Assembly (NCBI GenBank): GCA_027922465.2
Contig: BQMF02000039.1
Location: 372,001-436,000, forward strand
Reading direction: 5' to 3'
Source of the DNA: Turritopsis dohrnii
Taxonomy: Eukaryota; Cnidaria; Hydrozoa; Anthoathecata; Oceaniidae
DNA: 64,000 nt
Part shown: in pieces, positions 33,642-46,510 of the stretch
Layout: each line of letters starts with the position of its first letter
Numbering within the stretch: the stretch's first letter is position 1
The notes under the pieces: model-generated
Database searches by the model: none
What the model was told of the DNA's origin: nothing
What the model saw: only the letters and a program-made list of their open reading frames with translations
Program-made: the position numbers and the translations under genes

Positions 33642-36037
33642 CTACTCGACGCACAAAACGCGAATGTCATTCCCAGTAGCGTGGCGATTAAAGATGATGC
33701 GATATGCTCTTTTTTCGAAGTTTGAGACTTTTTCTTCGTATGTTTTGTTATAGGTGGTCAGAATCGAGCAGTATGTAAATATTGATAAAACCATCGACTG
33801 GTAGAGTTGAAGTGCTCCCTTTATTGTTAGTTGTGGTCGGACTCTTTTCAACAGGTAAAGGCGTCCAGTAGCTTTTTTGTAAGATGACTCCATGTAGTCA
33901 CGCAATGATAATGTTTGATCTAGTTTCACAACAAGATACTTATAAGCCACTGTAGGTGACAGTATGTTATGTCGATGCACGATAGTTAAAGAGCAATCCT
34001 TTACTTTTTGTGAAGTTCCGAAGAGCATGGCTTCGGTTTTACCTTTTTTCATATTGCACACCAAGTCCCTCGACTCAAGCCAAGTAGCAATTGCCTGAAA
34101 ATCTTCAGTCAAACACGTTTCAATATCCTTGAGTGATTTTCCTGGAACGTAAATGACAGTGTCGTCTGCATAGGTGATGATTTTTGACTTAGAAAGGACT
34201 GAGTCGATATTATTAAAGGTTAGCAAAAAGAGCAATGGTCCAAGGATGGATCCTTGTGGGACACGACATGTAACATAACTAGGTTTTGACATGACTGATC
34301 CATAACGCACGGCTTGCTTTCGATTGAAGAGATAATTCGTGAAGAGTTTCTTCTCTATTCCATGAATACCATAATTCGGAAGATTTTCTATGATTTGGGC
34401 GTGGCTAAGAGTATCAAATGCTTCACTCAAATCTATAAATATTGCTCCTGTCATTTTACCTGCGTCCATGTTGAAACGAATTTCATCGAGGAACAGCGTC
34501 CCTGCCATTTCTGTATTTCGTTTTTTTCGAAAACCAAACTGGGCTTGAGATAATATATCTTTTTCTTCAAGAAAGCGTGAAATTTGAGAATGAAGACATT
34601 TCTCATATTTTCGAGCATGTCGGCCCAGCAGGCACCAAACGTTATACTAACGTTAATGTTACGTTATTTTTTACGTTGTGGTAACGTTAGTGGTTGGTTA
34701 GAATGGAAGTCTTTTTTTAATTAGTATAACGTTAAAAACTTACGTTAGTATAACGTTAAATACTTACGTTAGCATAACGTTAGAAAGTTGTCCTGATGTA
34801 ACTTTCTAACGTTATACTAACGTAAGTAGTTAACGTTGGAATAACGTTGATTTTACGTTGGTAACGTTTAACCTAGAATCAACGTTAGACTAACGTTAAA
34901 TAAACGTTGGGTGCCTGCTGGGGGTAGTACTGTCACAGGGCGATAGTTGTCCAAATCGGATTTCGAACCAGATTTGAAAATAGGCGAGATAACGCCAAAT
35001 TTGAAGTTATCAGGGACGATTGCAGATTTAAGTGACATATTTATTACGTGTGCGAGAGGTGCAGCAATGTATCGAGCAGAATCTTTTAACATTCCTGGGG
35101 GCAGATCATCGTGACCAGTTGCCTTATTTCTCGAAAGTTTCTTAAGGTGTTTAAAAACGTCAGCAGCAAGAACTTCTTTAAAATGGAACGTAGAATAAGT
35201 TCTAGGATGTTGAACAATAGGTCTGGACCAAACAAAATTTTTCAACAGTATGGATTTCTCTTTAACACGTCTGGCCATGTTTGTAAAGAATTCACAAAAG
35301 TTTGAGGCTATTGTTTTAGGGCACGATGTTAATGATCCATCAATCAAGAAAGATTTTGCAGTGGATAGAACATTTTTCATTGGAAAAATTCTTTTCAATG
35401 TCTTCCAAAACTTTTTCGGGTCATTCGAACTTTCTGTCAATAGATTTCTAAACTGATTTCCTTTAGCTTTTCTTACTAGCACATTAACTTTATTCTTTTG
35501 TTTTCTATAGTTATCATAGTCCACTTCCGATCTCGAATTACGAAATTTTCGGTAAAAGCTATCCCGATTGTTCATTTCTGCTTTTATATCACGATTAAGC
35601 CAAGGTGAATTTTTGCCCTTCACGCGTTTGGAAATTATAGGGGCATGGGTATTGAAAACATTGATAAGAATCAATTTTAGAGCTTTCCAGGCTTTGTTTG
35701 GATTTTTCCTTGTATAAACAGATGAGAAGGCCTTGTTACGTAGGTCGTTTTGCATTGCTTCAGGAAGATGATTTGAGTAATCACGACATCGTATGGTTTG
35801 AGGACGTTCTTTTGTTTTTTTTCATTTTTCTAACACAACATATTGCATCATGATCACTTAATGCACACGGGATTACTTCATTATTTGACAAAAACTCGGG
35901 TTTGTTTGATAATATGACATCAATCAAGGAATGACTCGTAATTCGTGTTGGGCTTTGGATCTTTTGAATAAAACCATTCAACGATGACAAATCTTTAAAC
36001 GGTTTTTCGTGGTTAATGTCTAAATAATTACAGTTGA
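33642..36037 (-). pseudogene. Second CR1/L2-like LINE ORF2, split by a MITE
   Basis: From high to low: an endonuclease tail (DVILSNKPEFLSNNEVIP, ALSDHDAI) is truncated at 36037, where a Tc1-like end starts. A linker (35755-34923) has NSPWLNRDIKAEM, LSRNKATGHDDLPPGMLK and GSKSDLDNYRPVTVLP. After a 299-bp MITE come the remaining RT motifs (34608-33642): SQAQFGFRKKRNTEMAG, IFIDLSEAFDTLSHAQI, VPQGSILGPLLFLL and YADDTVIYV. The C-terminus ends about 100 bases upstream of the ORF1 start of a different LINE. Removing the MITE rejoins the reading at PVTVLP. A frame change near 35770 separates the endonuclease part. Confidence 0.88.
34624..34922. mobile_element. MITE of CCCAGCAGGCACC ends and AACGTTA repeats
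   Basis: Perfect 13-bp TIRs CCCAGCAGGCACC. The interior consists almost wholly of iterated AACGTTA/TAACGTT words, so the whole element can fold on itself. It interrupts a LINE reverse transcriptase, with at most GG duplicated at the target. Confidence 0.9.
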
Positions 36038-36039
36038 TA

Positions 36040-36480
36040 CAGTGTGTTTCAAAAAAGTGGCAACAAGAATTATAACCGCTTATATTTCAATAAATTCTGA
36101 TCATTGGATGATAATTTTTAATTTCCAATGATGTATTTTTTTTCGAAATTGGAAAAATAGAAGAGGAGAAAATCGAAAAAATAACTCTAGAAAAACTCAT
36201 TATTTTCTTAACTATAAGATAATTAGTTACTGTCTGCATGGCCGACCGTGTTTTGTGGCCCATCATCAGTGTTGTTTTGTTGTTCTTTAAAAGAAATTTA
36301 AGGAGTAAGCAAGCCAACTTATCATATAGAATGATAATAGCCGATTATTTAAGGACAAGAAAACAAACGAAAGAAAATGCCAGTCACACGGACACATTCA
36401 ATTCCGTCAAGAAGGGAATCCAAGAATAGTACAACTATATACCTCCTATTATGAAATATGTATATGTCACCAATGAAACC
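36040..36480. mobile_element. Tc1-like fragment truncating the LINE
   Basis: Starts TACAGTGTGTTTCAAAAAAG, the CAGTGTGT-type terminus. The right end was not located. Short reading frames inside are not recognised. Confidence 0.5.
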
Positions 36481-36592
36481 AACCAGTGAAGTTGATAAAT
36501 TATAGATTAATTTACAATTTTTGTGATTATATAAAGAAATATCTATACAAAACAGGGACGTAGATTTAGGGGGGGCTTGGGGGCTTGAGCCC

Positions 36593-36617
36593 TCCCCCCC
36601 CCCCCCCCCCCCCCCCC
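36593..36617. repeat. Poly-C tract
   Basis: About 25 C in a row near the left end of the hAT element. The same position is a G-run in the minus-oriented relative at 44922-44950. Confidence 0.9.
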
Positions 36618-36799
36618 AACTTTTTTGTCAAGCATAGTTGATTTTTTTTTTATATTTCTTTTTTCTACTCACAACTCATCAAAAGATCTCCAAAGGCAAT
36701 GACATTAGCACTCCCATCCTTTCGTAATAACAAGTATGTGATAAAACAAAGAAACCATTGGATATTGCGCATGAATAAAAAAAGACAGGAGTAGCAACT

Positions 36800-38424
36800 C
36801 GTTTTAAAAGCACAAATGAAAAAGCTCTATTTACCCACTGCTATGGCCATGCTCTGAATTTGGCAGTAAAAGATGCTTGCAGCCAAGTTTCTTGCTTAAA
36901 GAACGCTTTTTCTTGTGCGTTTGAGATCGTCAAACTTGTAAAAAACTCTCCACAACGTGAAACTATGCTGAAGCAGTTACGTGCAGACTCAAAGAATGAG
37001 GATAGGAGTGTCCACGCTTTCTGTGTTACTCGATGGACGGTGAGAGGTGAAATCTTGGAGTCACTTATAAATAACCACGAGGAATTGATGAGACTGTGGT
37101 CTGATGCTTCTGAAATCACAAAAGACCCAGACATGAAAGCCCGTATCATTGAATTCCCGTTTTTATTTGGTCGTTATCTCGGGGCAAAGATACTTAAACA
37201 AACTGATAACCTTAGTTCAACTTTGCAAACCAGTGAAATGTCAGCTGTGGAAGCTCAAGAACTCGCAAAGCTCGTTTTGGAAGTCCTTAGGAAAGATCGC
37301 TCAAATGATAAGTTCGACTTGTTTTGGGAATTGACCAAACAGAAGATGGAAAAGTTAGGTATTGATGAGCCAGTTCTCCCAAGAAAAAGAAGAATGCCTC
37401 AACGTTATGATGAAAATAGAACCGACTTTCATCATGGCTCTGTTAAAGAAATGTACCAGCAAATGTATTTAGAAAGATTTTGTCATTAATGCCATAACTG
37501 AACGGTTCGATCAACCTGATTAGAGTGCTTTAGCAACTGCAACGGCAACGTTGAGGACGACGTGAGCAAAACGAACAAAATAAATAATTACTACCAAATA
37601 AAAGTATGAATAACTTATTTTTGTTAGAGAAACAATTCAATTTATAAACTTATATCGATTGGAAAGTTATCAAGTTACTATAAAATCTTCATAAGAGAAA
37701 AAAATTTATCTCTGTAATCGCGTCTCCGTTGTCAACACGACTTCGAAGCATGATTTTTCACGTTGAGCATAGAACGTGCAAACATGTTAATGATGTAATT
37801 ATCTTCCCAATGGTGTCATAAGCGGTAGACTCTCTTTCTAAACAAATTCCACATAGAAAACAAAGCTTTTGTTTTAAACACGTCGCTGTCTTCGTTGCCG
37901 TTGCGATTGCTAAATCTCCCTATTATCAAATGTACGCGGCCATGCAAAACATCATTTTGTATGCAATTAAAGGAGATGGCTTCAAAAGCGAGATGACGAG
38001 ACCAGTTTTGAAGAATGGTCAGGTGTTATTTGCTGATCTGTACCATGATGACATCGATATGGTATCTTTAACAACCCAGCTGGAGCTACTGCCATCAGTT
38101 TTTAAAGAACCTTTAACAATACATAGTGTGTTTAAACAAGCAAGGGAAATGAGCTCAAGTAAGAGGAACCTTATCAGTCAGGTGGTTATCTTCATGAAAC
38201 TTATCATGGTAGCACCAGCAACAAATGCCGAGAGCGAAAGAATCTTTTCTGCAAAAGATCACAAAGATCGACTAAATGATCTGGATTTTGTTGAAATCGG
38301 CAACAACTTTGTGAGTGCCAATCAAAGGAGGAGAAACAAATTCGGTATTTTTAACAATTTAGATTACGGTAAAGTCCCTGAAATTACATCTACAAGAGAA
38401 TGTGCAGCGCAAACCGATGTTTGA
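36800..38424 (+). pseudogene. hAT transposase (ZMYM-type), N-terminally deleted and interrupted
   Basis: The frame reads FTHCYGHALNLAVKDACSQ, then CVTRWTVRGEILESL, then KRRMPQRYDE to 37489. This matches the central RNase H-like part of hAT transposases of the ZMYM1-like (DUF4371) group. The N-terminal zinc finger and first catalytic region are missing. A stop and frame change occur near 37485, and a 400-bp MITE separates ERFDQPD from YQMYAAMQ. The C-terminal part (37930-38424) has VAPATNAESERIFSA, the hAT dimerisation (hATC) motif, but the residues that usually follow are shortened. Not functional. Confidence 0.82.
37522..37921. mobile_element. MITE inserted in the hAT transposase
   Basis: TIRs AGAGTGCTTTAGCAAC.GCAA and complement (AGGGAGATTTAGCAA when inverted), sharing CAACGGCAACG. 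ATT (or ATTA) is duplicated on both sides. The host frame reads through cleanly if it is removed. Confidence 0.85.
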
Positions 38425-38919
38425 ATCACAGCCTAACATAATATATGTATTGTAATTTTTATTTTATGGTCAAAGTGAATACATACAAAAAATAAAACAT
38501 TTTCTCGTCCTTTACCTGTCAAATTAGCGAAAGTAGCTCCGAATACCGGTGAAAATAAGTTCAAAAAACATAGGTTAAAGTATGAAAAATCTTGATTTTC
38601 AGTGCTCAAATAAGCAATCTAGGGGTTGTAAAATTGAAAAATTTTCTTGGCCCTTCCGCCCCAACCATGGTGGGGCCTCCTTAGATACTAAACATGTTCA
38701 GCCCCAAGTCAAAACACTTTGCTACGTCCCTGCAAAAGAAATATTATTTAGTAAAAAGCAAAGAAAGTACCCCTAAAAGTTAATAAGTTAGGGTAGCTTT
38801 TAAATCTGAACTGATATAGTCCACTGAAAACTGAAATAATTATAACTAATGCAGTATTTAAACCATGCCTTGATATATTACAATATGTACAAAATGTGAA
38901 TGTGTTTTGAAACTGGATC

Positions 38920-40816
38920 TTATTTGATGTCCATTTCCGCAGTGTGTTCTTGGTACACGGGAGGTTTTCCAGTATCTACTCCTTGTACAACATTCACAGA
39001 TGGTACGGTTGCGGTCACAACAGGTTGGTTTGGTGCAGGTGCTTGCATTTGGGACAGTGGCACCAATACAAACTGCTGACCAGAAGAACTGGTTAGAACT
39101 TGAGATTGTTGTGTGGGCGAAAAACCGATCTGTTGATTGGGTATTTGCTGTAGGTATGATGGCCTGGGATGTTGAAATTGTGGATGAACATAATTGCGCT
39201 GCTGTTGATGCATTTGGTAACTCATCGCATTCGCTGACTGCAACTGGTACGTTTGACTAGTATGATCTATGTAAACATCACATGGAGTAATCTCATTAGA
39301 AAAAAGAAAAAAATCTGCAGTATTAACTATTAGAAGCTATTGAAAGATTAGGTTTTTTAAAGATTTACAGGCACACGAAATGATTTTTCATGGCAAGGGG
39401 ATGTCAATGAATATCTGTTGTCTATGTTCTAATGAACGATTTTAAAAATTATCATAAAGTAGACCTGTTTTGAATGTCAACCATAATTCACAATCACGAA
39501 AAGGATTTCGCGCTATGCTTTGTCCTTCTGTTATCATCAGTTTTATAAATTAAAACCTGAAAAAGCTTGCGATGGGACATTTAAATGAAACATTACTTCA
39601 AAACGTCATGTTGTAAACATACCTTGATACTCACAACAACAACTGCAATCGTTTGCACTTTCCTCGCAGCACCCAGTGCAGCAATTTCCTGAACTGGTGC
39701 AGCAATTGAATACTCGAAAACCATAAACAGCTGATACAATCGAAAAGACTAGTTCAAGGGTGCTTAATGCAACCAACATTCCATAAATCGGTTGACCAAT
39801 TTTTCTGATAGTTTTGGACCAACATTCAAATCGATCATAATGGAAGTAGCGATCAATATTTCCGTAGTTGTAATTATAATATGTGTATTTATTGTACAGT
39901 TTTTCGCAATCGTAGTATCTATAAGTAATAGTTGATATGAGGAAAAGTTGTCAATGGCAATTCCAAGGTTCAATTTTTTAACTCTAGTACGTTGTTTCAA
40001 ATTTGTCTTGATAAACTCGCAGAGTTTGGATATTAAGGTAGTGGTTAATCATTAAGGTGCTTGCTGTTTTTAGGGAGGTTCTCCCATGTTTCTGCATCAC
40101 CTTTTGAAAAACAGTTTCGAAGCTTTTCAGAAAATGATAAGATAAGAACCCTATTTACTTACTTGATACCAAATGATGATGCAATGAGGATACCTGCTGA
40201 CAAACACGATGAAATGATAGCAAACGCATTATGCGAAATAACAAGGGCACGATTCTGTGGTTGACAAAAAACCACAACACCAAGGATGCCTGTAACTAAG
40301 AAACTAGCAATGCCCCAAACAGGTGTTGCATGTGCATTCAATTCACGGTTAAGATTAAACTTGGCAAGTACCACTACACCAAACGAAAATATAAGAACCG
40401 ATGTAATGATATGTATAATACCTGTAACAAACATAAAACAAGATTGCTATGACTGGCAGTTGTGAGGAAGGAGTTAATGTAGCTAGTTAGAGGTATTAAA
40501 TGTTAATTCCTCAGACTTCTTTTCTACTATTTGGGGATGTGGTGAATGGAGCATTTGAAATTGTACTGAAATTGTTGTGGAGAAACCCCATTTTCAACAG
40601 ACTGACCTTTCTGAAATACATCATCCAAAAATAATGGGAGAAATGCTCAAAGGTTTAAACAAAGTGTTTTTCAAAAATCTTGATTCATATGTTGAGATAT
40701 GTGTTATCTACAGGGTTAATGATCTGACACACTTACCAAATATTTGAACTAGTTTCACATTCTTTCGATTTGAGTGCGGAAGGATTGCTTGTTGCAGCAT
40801 CTTTGCCTATTAATCA
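38920..40816 (-). CDS. MS4A/CD20-like four-pass membrane protein, copy 2
   Basis: Four coding exons: 40800-40737, 40421-40163, 39918-39623 and 39266-38920 (321 residues). Exon lengths 64/259/296/347 and phases 1, 2, 1 match copy 1 exactly except for nine fewer bases in exon 3. Membrane segments are at about 22-42, 55-74, 81-105 and 152-178. The extracellular loop (109-140) is again tyrosine-rich but differs strongly from copy 1. A cysteine cluster (180-203, NCCTSSGNCCTGCC) follows helix 4 and may be palmitoylated (inference). The tail (207-321) is Q/P-rich with QQIPNQQIGFSPTQQ. A 5' UTR acceptor lies 16 bases before the ATG, as in copy 1. No canonical AATAAA was found just downstream. Confidence 0.87.
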
Positions 40817-43800
40817 CTAAAATGACAATCATTTTCATATTCGTGTACACTCCTAATAAAACTTGAAACACTAATTCAAATCGCGGATACGCGAGGTGTT
40901 TTTGGAATGCAAACCGATCGTCGTCGTCGTGAAGCCAAAAAATAGCCTTTATGCCATTGCACCTGCAAATCACAGTCTAAGATATTCATGGTACGCACGC
41001 ATGCGATACCTTCAGCAATCAACTGTTTGAAAATAAACTGCAGAAAAAGTGCTTTTGAAAAATAGTAAGTTTCTATAATCGATTTGGTCTGTTACCATAA
41101 TTTATTTCATTTGATTTTTAAAAAAATGCAGATGAAAAAGATAATTCTTTTCTAAATTGAATTTCTCAATATTTTGTAAGCAGAGTGAAAAGGACACGTT
41201 TTATTTTTTTTGGAAAAAATATCTGAGATTTTCTAAGGCTCACAAAAGGTCTTTGGACTTTGCTTAAACAAGTTGTGTGTGTGGGTTGTAAAAAAGCCTT
41301 TTAAGCTTTGGACAGTACAGCTCAGCTCAATTTCCTCCTCAGCTCGAACATCAAGAATGCTTGTATGCTGCCATTTAGCTGCCCCCAGCCCCAATATATA
41401 TATTATATACTTTTTAACTTTTACTGTCAATGATCCTTATTACTGGAATCACCATAATAAATAGAAATTCAAAACACTGACTGCATATCCCCTACAAGGA
41501 TATCTTGTACCATGTGTAATTAGATTCATTGATGGTATAAAAAGTTAAACAAAGATTCCATGTATAACTGAATAAAATGTTTTGTGAGACAGAGCAATTA
41601 TTAGCAGCAACACCTGAAGAATTGACCATGTAGAATCATAATGGCCTTTCATTATGATATCTAATTTTAATATATACTCTACAAATGTCCTCCTCCTCTG
41701 ATTGACGTACAAAACTTTTTTATATATATATATTTGATTTATTTTATGATGAAATTAACTTTCTAGAATCATACCTCAGCTAATTTACAACCAGTCAAAA
41801 CCCTCTGTTTCATGTGATGGTATTACCAATATTACATGTGGCCATTTTTTTCTGTTAATATGGTTATCACTGTACACAGAGCTCACAAAAACAGTGTGTG
41901 GGTCCCAAGAGAACAGGCAATTTTAGAAGAAACTGTTGTAAAAGAAATCTTTGAAATTAAGAAAAATAAATTCTAACTGTAATTTTATTGCATTGAAATA
42001 AATATGCTTATCTCCGATTTAGAGGTTTATTTTATTATAGTTTGGTTGACAGTACGAGATGCGCCAGGGTCTAATCTAGGCCGAAAGAGAGTCTGTTGAT
42101 CGGACGCTGCCCTCTACGTTCTTTCGTTTTAAAATTTATTTCACTTTAAAAACTTCAAAAATCACTCTTGTATTGGGGGGTCACAGGTTTAACCCACCGA
42201 AATAAAGCGCAAGTTGACCTTTTTCTAATAAAAGTGCCCCTTGGATGTTCATAATGTTCCCTTTTTCCTTCTGCCGGTCACTGCCCTTCCATTCTAGATT
42301 AGATCCTGTGTGCCGTGTTTTTAATTTAAAGAATATGTTTTGTTTTGTGTCCGTAATTAGGAAGGCTGTCTGTAATTAGGAACATTGACAGTACATGACT
42401 AAAAATGTATGTCATACTGTCATCAGATATCCTTAATATTACATATTTCATACCAAAAAAACAGAATTTTGCCATTCAGAGGTATATACATTATATAAAG
42501 TTATTTTTGAATGCATGTAATAATGTAGACTTATATCTTGGAAGTCCTTGGTTATGAAAATCCACTTGTTCTTAAATTTGTAATTCTTAGATCTTCTTTT
42601 ATCATCTCTGGAGGGGAACACAAAGTTTTTTCACATTGTACAATAAATTCTTCACCGTCGTATAAGACACTTTATATTTGAACTAGTCTTCAGTTGTATT
42701 AACTTTAGGTGACTTCATAATTTCGGAGGTATGATAAATCATTGAGGTTGTTTTTACCTTATGCTTTATTTTTGCAATATCTATCTCAATATTTGCAGAT
42801 TAACTTGTGGTTTGAAGAACAAAGTTTTCAATTTGCACTGACTTTTTGATCTGTGATATACACTTTTTTTTAATTTTGTTTTTGTCTGTAGGAGTTCCTA
42901 ACATGATGTCGTCATTCCAAATTGATCAAGATTTTTTTATTTGTCTGTGGGTTAATAAAGGAAATTTGACATCTTATTCTTCCAAACAAAATTAACTTAA
43001 TTTCGATCAAAAGCATTCTTTTGGCTGCTTTTCTTCTTGCACATGTGCAGAAGGGATTGAATGGTTTTGAAATATTATTCATAAAACTTTTACGCGATTT
43101 GTTCAAATGCATAGCGTTTCTTGTTTTAATCTAAAACGGATTAAATTTCACAGCTGTGAGTCGAAGACACAACCATTTACAGTTGTTTTTTGATATTTTG
43201 TGCGACGAAATATAAAACCCAGTCAAAAATGAAGTAATTTACCCCCCATTTTTTAATCCAAATACCTAGACAACGAAATAATACCAGGTATGCCTTATGT
43301 TTTTTTAAAGTAATATTACAACAAAATATTTGTTTGCAACGCTATTTTTGGTAATTCATTGCAGAAGATGACAGAAGTTCATTTGAAATGACCTTATTTT
43401 GACATAACTTGTCATAATATACAAACTCTGCACAGAATACTAGACAAACACCATCAAAACCAATGCGTGTTCAAGAAAACAAGATGAAAAATTTGGAAAA
43501 AACTGCTGACATATAAGTGATTCAGAAGAAATAGATTTTGACGAGGACATATGCAATTCTCAATACGACCGTTATAAGTGATACTGTGATTATATACTGC
43601 TGAGTTTCCTTGCTAGCTTGCTTGATTTTGTGTTTTGTGTTATTAAATTGGTCAGGAGATATGAGAGCTCTGCTACCTCCAAGCCGGGGGCTATATACAT
43701 TATTATGGTGCATTACCTATGCATTCATTACATATGTTGATGTTATTATTTGTAATCTGTCATATAGATACATCCGTCAATTTAGAAGAGTTTTCAATGT

Positions 43801-44647
43801 GGCAAGCCTGATGATGAGTTTATTGACCAAGAAGAAGATGACATGGACAAATTTGATGGAAACGTTTTTGATTTATTCACTGATGTTTAGATGTTTAGAA
43901 AATATGTTATAGAAAATGATGTTCATCAGGAGTTCAGCCTACCATGTTTCTTAAATGTTTCTTAATTTTTCCCAGATTTCAGCCTCATGTTTCTTATATA
44001 AATGTTTCTTACATAAATGTTCCTTATATAAATGTTTCTTATATAAAAAAACACGTGTAATCAATAATATTCTGTGTTGGTTGTAATGCACTTATTATCA
44101 AGCAATGGATGCATAATGTTTATAAACTCTAATTATCACTTGAAATCCAGAATGTCTATTTTAATTCAGTATTTTAATTAACAAATTCCCTATATATATG
44201 AAATCATTATAAGTCTATTTTATAGTTCTTTCATAGTCTTGTCTTGTCACTCATGTTTCGTATAATCTTTTATGTTTTACTCTGTGTCTCTGCTTGGCCA
44301 GCATTCTCTACTTATTTTCTTAATCTTTAATAATCAGCAGTTGTTTTGCTTACTTTTTATTTTCAATGACAAATGACAAAAATGTGTGAAAGCCACATTG
44401 TCACACATACGAGCACAGTATTTTTTAATATTGTCATAAATTTTTAATGATCTATAGTCATTTCTTTTCGGAATTCATCTACATAGGGAGAGGTTTACTT
44501 TTGAACTTTTTGTGATCATGAAACACAAGGTCTGCATAGAATCTTTTGAAGTATAATCATAAACAGCTTTTTTAAAGACTTAATAACTTATTTTGACTTT
44601 AATACAAACTTTTTTAATCGAAATCAGATTTGTATTCACTTCAATTG
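40817..44647. other. Probable 5' UTR intron of copy 2, no gene recognised
   Basis: Lies between the coding start of copy 2 and its putative non-coding first exon. Frames at 43610-43912 and 42912-43112 show no recognisable domain. A (TA)n is present at 41720-41731. Confidence 0.45.
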
Positions 44648-44841
44648 CAGGGACGTAGCAAGACATTTTTAGTTGGGGGCTCAATAAAGCTCTATTATCG
44701 AAAGAGGCTCCACCATGGTTGGGGCCGATGCGCCAAGAAAAGTTTTGAAAAATACTACCTCTAGATTGCCTATAAAAGCACTCAAAATCTATAATTTCAA
44801 CATGATTTTCAATTATTAGGAGAGGCAAAAACAAATTTCTC

Positions 44842-44842
<1 letters not shown>

Positions 44843-44893
<51 letters not shown>
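44843..44893. repeat. (AAT)n microsatellite
   Basis: About 17 units inside the hAT MITE. Confidence 0.9.
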
Positions 44894-44894
<1 letters not shown>

Positions 44895-44921
44895 TCTCAT
44901 AATTGACAAAAAAGTTTGGGT

Positions 44922-44950
<29 letters not shown>
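44922..44950. repeat. Poly-G tract
   Basis: Almost 30 G, within the hAT MITE. Assembly length may be unreliable. Confidence 0.9.
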
Positions 44951-44952
<2 letters not shown>

Positions 44953-45244
44953 CTACATCCTTGAATTGAGAAAAAAAATCATATTTTGTTTGGAAAAGAT
45001 CTTCTATAAGTTAGTTTAGAGAAAACCATACATGAAAGTCTTTTTTATATAAAATTAATTTTAAATATTCAGGTATATACAAATAAGGCATTAATAAATA
45101 TTTGAATGCTTCGTATCTTTAATTTCTTTGGTAAAGATTTTATTGAATTAAGTTATGTTGTAATGATGCTGGTATATGCATTCTATTTTGAGAGGGTGCC
45201 TGTCTGCTTTTTTAACTGGAATGTGTTATTCTCTGAATCGCTGC

Positions 45245-45565
45245 CACTATATTGACCTTCCATGCTGCAAAAATGTTTTTCAATTTTGCTTCACAGTCCA
45301 ACATTTTTCAACTTTGCTGAAATCACTAACTTTTAGGCCTCATGTCCCGTTGTTTCTAAAATTAGCGTTATGTGTAGACATTAATGGTGCATTCATAAGT
45401 ATTTGAGTGAATGTGTTGTATATCTATGATTGTTTTGAATTAAATTTTACTATAATGATATACATTGCTTTATGAACTCGATATCTGTTTCAGATTTGAA
45501 CTGGGGTTTCTTATTCACTGTCACACTAGTTGTATCTCAAAAATTCCTATTTCAAGCTTCATGGT
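45245..45565. repeat. Dispersed repeat, uninterrupted copy
   Basis: Bases 45465-45560 (ATTGCTTTATGAACTCGATA onward to AAAATTCCTATTTC) match 53583-53621 plus 54379-54430, where a Harbinger element is inserted. Bases 45250-45350 match 54430-54535. Confidence 0.65.
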
Positions 45566-45887
45566 GATACGGTACGAACAACATAGAAAATCTATGTCAA
45601 GTTGTTTTGATTTTAGGGAAACGGCTGCCAAATCTATTGTTCTTTTCTCTCGATTTTAACTCGCGGACATCAGACATGGTTTCAGACTTTCTCACTCGAA
45701 TCGGGGCTGCGGGCATTCCATGGGTTTTATGTTTCGTTGTTTTGTGAGAAGAAAGAAATCGTAATAAGAACATTTCCTGACGAAATTCTGGTTAAGATAA
45801 ATAGGTATTGTGTTATTAATGAATTTCAATAATTATTGACAAAGTATCGGCAAAAACTTGGCGCTTGGTAGTTCTAGAAATAGTAAC

Positions 45888-45926
45888 AAACAAACAAACA
45901 AACGAACAAGTAAACAAACAAAAAAC
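45888..45926. repeat. (AAAC)n microsatellite
   Basis: Imperfect CAAA repeats. Confidence 0.8.
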
Positions 45927-46109
45927 AAATCAAAGAATCAAACGCATATTAAAGAACATGGCTTGCGAGTGATCAGTTATGACAAAGAAATCGACGGCGA
46001 AAAAGATTTTCTGAGGTTACGAAATTAGCAGCCCAAAAAAGCGAGTCGGAATTTATTTATGTTTTTTGTGTGTGTGTGTAGTTTTGTTTTTCTTTGTTTT
46101 TCCTTTTTG

Positions 46110-46510
46110 CTTTCAGAAAACAGAGTCTAAATTCACATCTGGATATACGTAAACAAAAACGTTACATGAAGGCAATTCAGCTTATGTAAGTAAAATCTCC
46201 ATAAAACTTCTGGTCCCAGTTTAGTGGGACAATATCTTCCATCTTCCATAACTTTCCTCAATTTCACTTACAAGTTGTTAAAAACCCTTCTCTCTGTTGT
46301 AAATACTAAATTATTCAAAATCGTCCACATTTAATTATTCATAGGGACATGATAGATAGTAAATCGATTTTGATTTTCCTTGAAAGGCATAATACTGAGA
46401 ACAATGTTTCTTCTAGTTTTTCTATTAAAATCAAAACTAAAAATGGCGAATTATATTTATTAAATGTTTCTCAGTTTGCCAATATACAACCTTTTTGCAT
46501 AATTAAGGTA
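46110..46510 (-). promoter_or_regulatory. Putative 5' UTR exon and promoter of MS4A-like copy 2
   Basis: Counterpart of 22060-22420: shared CTTTCAGAAAACAG, the GTAAGTGAAATTG donor (exon edge 46272), CATTTAATTATTCATAGGGA and TTTTTGCATAATTAAG-like stretches. If right, the 5' UTR intron of copy 2 is 5.5 kb against 0.6 kb in copy 1. Confidence 0.6.

Larger units (their letters stand above)
36553..38732 (+). mobile_element. hAT transposon, internally deleted
   Basis: Ends CAGGGACGTAG and CTACGTCCCTG (11-bp TIR). It carries hAT transposase coding sequence on the plus strand, a poly-C tract near the left end, and an inserted 400-bp MITE. No clean 8-bp target duplication is seen. Its deletion derivative lies at 44648-44963. 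Confidence 0.85.
44648..44963 (-). mobile_element. hAT MITE, deletion derivative of the 36.5-kb element
   Basis: The left end CAGGGACGTAGCAAG matches the 38.7-kb end of the larger hAT. The GGCTCCACCATGGTTGGGGC block and the ACTTTTTTGTCAA-plus-homopolymer block are shared. All transposase sequence is missing. The right TIR (CTACATCCTTG) is degenerate. Confidence 0.82.

Noticed and set aside
44580..44909. Reading frame with poly-isoleucine
   Set aside because: It is a translation of the (AAT)n tract inside the hAT MITE.
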